64,000 nt of DNA from Triangularia verruculosa (Eukaryota > Ascomycota > Sordariomycetes > Sordariales > Podosporaceae). The stretch is from assembly GCA_033296885.1 (NCBI GenBank), contig MU863926.1, forward strand, positions 1-64,000, read 5' to 3'. Of this stretch, positions 58,856-64,000 are shown in pieces; the first letter of the stretch is position 1, and every line of letters starts with the position of its first letter. The notes below the pieces were generated by a model that saw nothing but the letters and a program-made list of their open reading frames with translations, was not told where the DNA came from and searched no databases. Both the position numbers and the translations under genes were made by a program.

Positions 58856-59608
58856 CTATGCCTCTGCTGGAGCCTGCGCCCTCCACCACTTTTCCCATCC
58901 TGGATCAGGCATCCTAGCAAAGGGCACCCATGGCGACGGCGTATACAAGGGATACTCTCGTGGCTGGCGACGCCTCTCTCGTCTCCGACGGGGGTTGAGA
59001 GCGTCCACAATCACTCGAAAAGGCCTCCACAGGCGACTCTGTTTTACCACTGTTCTGGGCAATCCCGCCTTCTCACAATATCCACAATATCTCCAAGCCA
59101 GGTCAGTGAGCGTTAGTGTGGCCCTTGCAGTCGTCTTCGACTTGGAGGCTGTACCAGCGCACAGCATAGGTAGCACCGGGTGCCCACAAAGGTGATAAGC
59201 TACTTGACGGCATATCGGACAAGCTGGACGGTCGTCCGCCACGATGCCGAGGTAGTGTTTGATGCAATGACTCCCGAAACGATGTCCACAAGGAAGTTCA
59301 CTCCATCCTTCCGTCTGGCCTTCGGGATTTTCTGTGCCGATAGGGTCGCAGCAGATGGGGCAGGACGACTCGGGGTCTGTGGCATCGATTTTCTTCTCGG
59401 TTTCGACCACAGTGGGCCCTCCTTTGCGGTCGTAGGAGGCACCTTTTTTCCCCATTGTGTTTGGGTACACCTGGGGTAGCAGCGTTTGGAGCAGAAGTAA
59501 AAGGGACAGTAGAATAAAAGATGTCGGGCCGACCAGAGAATCGAAACTCAACGAGGGCCACGGACGGCCTGCGACTATTTGCACCGACGGCACAGAACCG
59601 GGTGACAT
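58856..59608 (-). CDS. RING-finger protein, likely E3 ligase
   Basis: This frame is 250 aa from 59608, or 199 aa from Met52 (59455, MGKKGASYDRKG), which may be the true start; the extra N-terminus is hydrophobic (FILLSLLLLL) and would be a membrane anchor if used. The RING is CPICCDPIGTENPEG...LPCGHRFGSHCIKHYL...PACPICRQ, with a long first loop. The position usually held by the fifth ligand is Gly (CGHRFGSHC), a variant seen in other fungal RINGs. The C-terminus is Arg-rich (RRRRERRRQPREYPLY) with a Trp-rich end. The RING points to ubiquitin ligase activity; its targets are unknown. Confidence 0.75.
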   Translation of the reverse strand: MSPGSVPSVQIVAGRPWPSLSFDSLVGPTSFILLSLLLLLQTLLPQVYPNTMGKKGASYDRKGGPTVVETEKKIDATDPESSCPICCDPIGTENPEGQTEGWSELPCGHRFGSHCIKHYLGIVADDRPACPICRQVAYHLCGHPVLPMLCAGTASKSKTTARATLTLTDLAWRYCGYCEKAGLPRTVVKQSRLWRPFRVIVDALNPRRRRERRRQPREYPLYTPSPWVPFARMPDPGWEKWWRAQAPAEA

Positions 59609-60866
59609 TCAGATGGGTGGATTGAAAGGAGAAGTCTCCTTCACTTTTTCGAACGAATCCGGCGTGAAAATAGGCGTGGAGCGGAGGGCGGGCAAGGCTG
59701 CCGCCAAAGGCAGATTGGCAGGGCTGAGTTTCTAGTCCCGAAAGAACAACATGAGAAGCAACGGCGAACAAAAGAAAGGGCACTGAGGAAGAAACAGGGC
59801 TCTGGGATAGCACGGTTTCCGCTTTGGAATAAAAAGAGGAAGAGGAAGAGAGCAACCTGTCGGAACTCTGCTTGCACTGGACGTGAACCACAAGCTAATC
59901 ACGGCTGGGACCCAGAGCTGGTTAAATTCCCACACCACCAACCTTAAAGGCCTTGCTTCGACTGCGCACATGCACTTCGACGCAAACCTGACAGATCCCG
60001 ACCCGCCCCTCCCCCTGGCTCGGAAAGCTAGGCTTGGGCGATCACTGCCAATGAAATGACGCCGGTACAGTGTCATGACCCTCCTCTGGACACCCATTCC
60101 TGGATTTCTAGGCGTGCTGAGCAAAAGAGATGCAACCACCTTCTCCCACCTCTGCTCTGCGTTAGCTCAGCACCAGCCCCCGTCTGCCAATGGGGTCCAT
60201 CAAAAAACTAACAGCTCCCACAGCTAGGGCTACCCTCGGTGCCGGCATCACCTGCGTCTTTGAGGCGCCGAAGATTCCGAAAGCTAATGAGCAACGGCAC
60301 ATTTCGTACGATATCTCTGGAAAATTAGGTTTCTCCTGTTGGCATCTTACCCACAAAACGGAGCCGTTGTTTCTCCAGAACACTTCTCCAGGGAAAAAAG
60401 CCTTGGTACAAGCAATCGAGGACCTGGCCAACAAGGTCCTTCCAAGACATGGATGCGGTCAGGGTGGGGCACCTGATGGAACCCACGCGGGCATCCGACC
60501 CACAGGACACACCTGCACTTCTCCGGCAAGCTATGCAGATACTTTTGGTTTGCGAGATCTCCGCGGTCTTCGAAGTATACATATTAAGAGCTGGTGTCAT
60601 GAGTGCATTTTTCTGCTTTTGCTTTCTGGCGAGCCGGTCGGAGGTGAGGTGAGGCTTCCTACATTACTGTAGGTTTGTGGAAAGTACCGTTATCGATCGG
60701 AGCTGGCCCCTGCTGCACCCCCCCACCGAACCACCTTTCTTGACAAGACACGGCCGCTTGGCAGGCAAGGACCGCAAAACGCCACAACGAGCGGTGCGTT
60801 GCGCAAACACGTCCTTTTTCAGTTTGACAGACCTGCCACCAACCACCACCACACGTCACGTACACC
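59609..60866. other. Divergent upstream region of the RING gene and ESS2
   Basis: A 160-codon plus frame at 60190-60672 has no recognisable features and is not annotated. The rest is presumed promoters and leaders. Confidence 0.4.
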
Positions 60867-62288
60867 ATGGATCCCCCTCCAGCCCAGTCATCCGCGCTCG
60901 TTCGCAAGCGGACAGACACAGAGCTGATGCCTCCGCCACCACAGGCAAAGCGCATCAAACGGCCAAAGCGAGTCCTGGACGAAGATACCTACACCGATGC
61001 CCTGTCCCAGATCATCGCCCGCGACTTCTTCCCCGGCCTCCTCGAGAGCGAGACTCAACAAGAATACCTCGATGCTCTAGATTCAAAAGATGACGAGTGG
61101 ATTGCGAGCGCCGGTCGTCGGCTCCAACAAGTCATGACCCCCGGCCGGCGAAGAAACCTCGCGACTCCGTTGCGACAGCCTCTACAAGCAACGACTGGCC
61201 AGACACCACTCAACTTTATGGGTGATACCCCTGCCTCGGTGGCCTCCTCTACAGCGACTGCAGCGACGAACGAGAGACCAGCAGTGGATACCAACATGTC
61301 ACTCGCTGCCTTCCAGTCGAAATACACGTCCGAGGACAACGAGTCTTTCTACAAGCTGCTCGACAGACAAAACCAAAAACATGTCGAGAAGTATGCTTGG
61401 CTTTGGACGGGTAACAAGTTACCCTCTAAACAGCAACTGAAGCAAAAGGAGGTTCAAGCCAAGCTTTTAGCGCAACGAGGCCCCCAGGGGCTTCTAGACG
61501 ATGGCTTCAAAAAGGATCGGCTTGCCATCATGGATCAGGACACGATCGATCGACCAGCGGCGCCAGATCAGTGGAAGTTCAAGCCTCAAAACGAGCTCAT
61601 GTTTACACCAGATGGCATTGAAGGGGTTGAGAGCGTGTCCGAAAGAAGAGAAAGGGAATCTAAGATGGATGTAAAGAGAGTCGTCTATGAAAATACGAGG
61701 GTACCAGATCCGAACCTGAGAATCGCCCAAGAGGGTGAGGAGGACAGGTCCAGAGCAGGGTCACCTACCTTATCGGAAATCCGAAATGCTATCGCGGGCA
61801 AGCGAAGGGCGTGCGACACAGAAACAAACGCTAGCAGCGTCGCGGGAGGGGAAACACCAAGGATCAATGGCTATGCTTTCGTTGACGATGAAGAACCGGA
61901 ACCAGAATCAGTCAAGAGATCAAAATCATCAAAAAAGGCGCCCGTTATCAACCTTGGTCCCGGTGATGCAACGCCAAATCCGTTCAAAATTCAGGAGCAA
62001 AGAGGGCGAGAGGCGCTGCATCATCGCATGGTGGAAAGGATATCACAGTCTAAGAGAACAAGCGCGAGACTGGGGTTAACCGGGAAGGCGGAAAGAACAC
62101 CAGCACCCAAGTTCCCTAGTAGTCCTATGGTTGGGGCTGGCGGCCTGACACCTGCAGCGCAGCGGTTATGGGGAAGGATTGGGGGCTCAGGAAGAGGAAA
62201 TGAGTCTCCTTTTAGCGATTCGGTGAAGTTGACTCCAAGGGCAACGCCGAGGGAGAAAGCATCAGGGTTGAAGAGCGTGGTGAAGTAG
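60867..62288 (+). CDS. ESS2: ESS2/DGCR14-family spliceosome-associated protein
   Basis: This intronless gene encodes 473 aa. The family (human DGCR14/ESS2, S. pombe Bis1) is nuclear and linked to the spliceosome C complex. The signature start VLDEDTYTDALSQIIARDFFPGLLE is at about 35-60, then Gln/Thr-rich sequence. MSLAAFQSKYTSEDNESFYKLLDRQNQK is at about 143-170 and the WLWTGNKLP segment follows. Near residues 225-260 is DRPAAPDQWKFKPQNELMFTPDG, another hallmark (KNALMFYP-like in animals), and VVYENTRVP is at about 270-278. The C-terminus has SLTGKAERTP-type repeats (LGLTGK, AQRLWGRIGG) and a basic tail. The order of these blocks makes the call firm. Confidence 0.92.
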   Translation: MDPPPAQSSALVRKRTDTELMPPPPQAKRIKRPKRVLDEDTYTDALSQIIARDFFPGLLESETQQEYLDALDSKDDEWIASAGRRLQQVMTPGRRRNLATPLRQPLQATTGQTPLNFMGDTPASVASSTATAATNERPAVDTNMSLAAFQSKYTSEDNESFYKLLDRQNQKHVEKYAWLWTGNKLPSKQQLKQKEVQAKLLAQRGPQGLLDDGFKKDRLAIMDQDTIDRPAAPDQWKFKPQNELMFTPDGIEGVESVSERRERESKMDVKRVVYENTRVPDPNLRIAQEGEEDRSRAGSPTLSEIRNAIAGKRRACDTETNASSVAGGETPRINGYAFVDDEEPEPESVKRSKSSKKAPVINLGPGDATPNPFKIQEQRGREALHHRMVERISQSKRTSARLGLTGKAERTPAPKFPSSPMVGAGGLTPAAQRLWGRIGGSGRGNESPFSDSVKLTPRATPREKASGLKSVVK

Positions 62289-62748
62289 ATGGCAACGGGA
62301 AATGGAGTTTTGGCTTATGATACCCCGAGTTTGATTTAATGATGAAGCCGACAGATTGGCTTACAGCGACATTGAGCTTTTTCAAAATACTGTCTTGATA
62401 GAGTCCATAATAGAATGTACATTTCCTTACGGAGATCCATCTCTTGGTGTTTCACATGGTGTCCAACTCGCCGCCGCTCGAGCAGTGGGGTGTGTGTCCC
62501 GAGTTTACGGATCACTACGGGCGCTAGCAGGGGCCCCGGCTCAGGTCTTGACAGGGGTTCTGTCAACGTCACTCTAAATTTTTTGCGGCTCTTCCCTTTC
62601 TCGGTTCCGTGCACGAACCGGCTCCATCCGGAGTTTAGAGAAGTCAGAGTCTCCGATATCACTCAGCCTCACTATGAGACGGGGGCCTTGAACAGAGAAA
62701 ACATATCGATAACGACTTCTTGATTTGGGGTTGTGAGAGAATTCAAAG
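62289..62748. other. ESS2 3' region and COQ8 promoter
   Basis: This short intergenic stretch between co-oriented genes shows nothing else. Confidence 0.5.
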
Positions 62749-64000
62749 ATGAGGTTGGCAGATCTCCTCGTCGACCTCGCCGCTGTGGCTAGTGCGTCGA
62801 GAAGTGTAGCGGCCAAGCACATCGCGCTGAGAGCGAGGCAGGTGGAGAGATATGGGCAGACGTCGAGTATTTTGAGGGATTCCCTCGGCGGCGGCAAGCA
62901 AAAAAGTCAGGCGCAAAGTCAACAACAGACCGAACCATCACGAGATCCAACCGTTGAGAAAAAGGAGCGAGCTACACCAGCGACTGAAACCCAGCAACCA
63001 GAGACAGAGAGTCCTTCACAGGAAATTAATGAGCAGACAATCAAATCTCAGGAAGAGGTCATTCAACCACCACCACCCCCAGCTCCAGAACGAAAGAAAG
63101 AAACCACCTCAGTACCACCACCACCAGTGAAAGAAACAAGAGAATTCAAACCAGCACCTTGGGCCGAAGGCTCGATCGCTCTCTTGAAACAAGGCTATGT
63201 ACCACCGAGGAGACCACCCACATCACTGCCTAGCATTGGGAGACAGCCAATCACTATTCCGCTCGTGAACGTTGGCGGCGGCGGCGAGGTTGACGTCAGT
63301 TCCTTGTTCCATACCTCAAAGGGTTCGAGTATCTTGGAGGCGCTGAAGGGGAAGGAAGTTGAATCCAAGGAAGCTCTGGAGAAGGCGGTGAAAGCGGCGG
63401 AGGAAAAGACGAAGGAGGTCGAAAAAGAGCCTGTCAATAAGTCCGAGGAGACGGTGAAAGAGACGGTCCCGGAACCAGTAAAAGAGGTGGTGGAAAAGCC
63501 CCTGAAGGAAGAGCCAGTGAAGGAAGTGGTGAGCGAGCCTCTGCAAGAGGTCGTATCAGAGCCGATAAAGGAGGTTATGCCGGAGCCGGAGAAGAAAATC
63601 GCGGCAGAAATCGAAATCGAGACCAAAACTACCCCTGAGTCGGTAGCACCACCACCAACACAGGAAACCATCTCCCAACAACCACCATCCCCAACCGCCC
63701 CCACGCCAACCTATGAACTCCGCGAGTCCCGTGTCCCCTCCTCCCGCATCGGCCGACTATGGAACTACGGCGGCCTCGCAGCCGGCATGCTCGCCGGCGC
63801 AGTCTCTGAGTCCCTCAGCCGCGCAGTCGGCGGCAGCTCCTCCTCCTCTTCCTCCTCCGTAATGCTCTCCCCAGCCAACATGGAGCGTCTCGTCTCCAAG
63901 CTCTCCCGCATGCGCGGCGCCGCCCTCAAGCTAGGCCAGATGATGTCCTTCCAAGACGCCAAAATGCTCCCCCCTCCCATCCAAGAAGTGCTACAGCGCG
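62749..64000 (+). CDS. COQ8: Coq8/ABC1 atypical kinase, 5' part only
   Basis: The frame opens at ATG 62749 and is still open at the window edge (417 codons seen). Coq8 (ADCK3 in humans) is a matrix-side inner-membrane ATPase/kinase-like protein needed for ubiquinone synthesis. Residues 1-40 (MRLADLLVDLAAVASASRSVAAKH) resemble the amphipathic start of fungal Coq8. A very long Pro/Glu/Lys-rich linker follows to about 320, with repeated KEVV and EPxKE units. The conserved domain begins with SSRIGRLWNYGGLAAGMLAGA and ends here inside RMRGAALKLGQMMSFQDAK, where K394-L-G-Q is the KxGQ motif unique to this family. The kinase core lies outside. Confidence 0.9.
   Translation, partial: MRLADLLVDLAAVASASRSVAAKHIALRARQVERYGQTSSILRDSLGGGKQKSQAQSQQQTEPSRDPTVEKKERATPATETQQPETESPSQEINEQTIKSQEEVIQPPPPPAPERKKETTSVPPPPVKETREFKPAPWAEGSIALLKQGYVPPRRPPTSLPSIGRQPITIPLVNVGGGGEVDVSSLFHTSKGSSILEALKGKEVESKEALEKAVKAAEEKTKEVEKEPVNKSEETVKETVPEPVKEVVEKPLKEEPVKEVVSEPLQEVVSEPIKEVMPEPEKKIAAEIEIETKTTPESVAPPPTQETISQQPPSPTAPTPTYELRESRVPSSRIGRLWNYGGLAAGMLAGAVSESLSRAVGGSSSSSSSSVMLSPANMERLVSKLSRMRGAALKLGQMMSFQDAKMLPPPIQEVLQR

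Noticed and set aside
60190..60672. 160-codon plus frame upstream of ESS2
   Set aside because: It has no motifs, irregular composition and a position in a divergent promoter.
1..64000. CRISPR arrays, prokaryotic operons or phage features
   Set aside because: No direct-repeat/spacer pattern is seen, and the spliced eukaryotic genes exclude a prokaryotic origin.

Overview
The window looks like nuclear DNA of a filamentous ascomycete, most likely a sordariomycete close to the Podospora/Chaetomium group (inference from protein families and style; no species call is possible). The reasons are GC-rich genes with short 50-70 nt GT...AG introns carrying CTAAC/CTGAC-type branch sites, typical Pezizomycotina housekeeping genes, and a retrotransposon riddled with C-to-T and G-to-A transitions of the repeat-induced point mutation (RIP) type.

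Positions 1-10,600 are repeat-rich. A full-length Ty3/gypsy chromovirus-like element (932-6964, two 400-bp LTRs, target duplication CCCCG) sits inside an inverted, nearly unmutated solo LTR of a related element (538-931 plus 6970-7000, its own duplication CTGTA). The inner element is strongly RIPed, but the outer halves of both LTRs and an internal stretch of about 3.84-5.38 kb are largely spared. Its reverse-transcriptase core is deleted. About 2 kb of anonymous DNA and a degenerate minisatellite (9.3-10.0 kb) follow.

From 10.6 kb the sequence is euchromatic: a 77-aa small gene; ADE4; a type 2 glycosyltransferase; a 3.4-kb gene desert; an F-box/Cys-rich protein; mitochondrial ribosomal protein mL58; a disordered serine-rich protein; and a cytochrome P450 with a CYP7/8-like I-helix.

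At 32.2-38.7 kb are two tandem paralogues of an uncharacterised GHKL (Hsp90/MORC-type) ATPase family. They have decayed in opposite ways: one has an open frame but has lost its ATP-binding residues, the other keeps the ATP site but carries a frameshift. This pair is the best candidate here for an undescribed system. An intron-containing tRNA-Arg(CCG) and a damaged tRNA-Glu(CTC) follow.

From 40.6 kb the region is dense with conserved genes: a mitochondrial trio (MTQ1, AIM32, CYC2-like), the flippase NEO1 and the COPII organiser SEC16 sharing a divergent promoter, HUS1 of the 9-1-1 clamp, a RING protein, the ESS2/DGCR14 spliceosome factor, and the 5' part of COQ8, which runs off the window. The genes do not form one pathway, but mitochondrial proteins (mL58, MTQ1, AIM32, CYC2-like, COQ8) and membrane-traffic proteins (NEO1, SEC16) are prominent. 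Gene models with introns were built by reading splice sites and conserved protein joins by eye; they have no transcript support.
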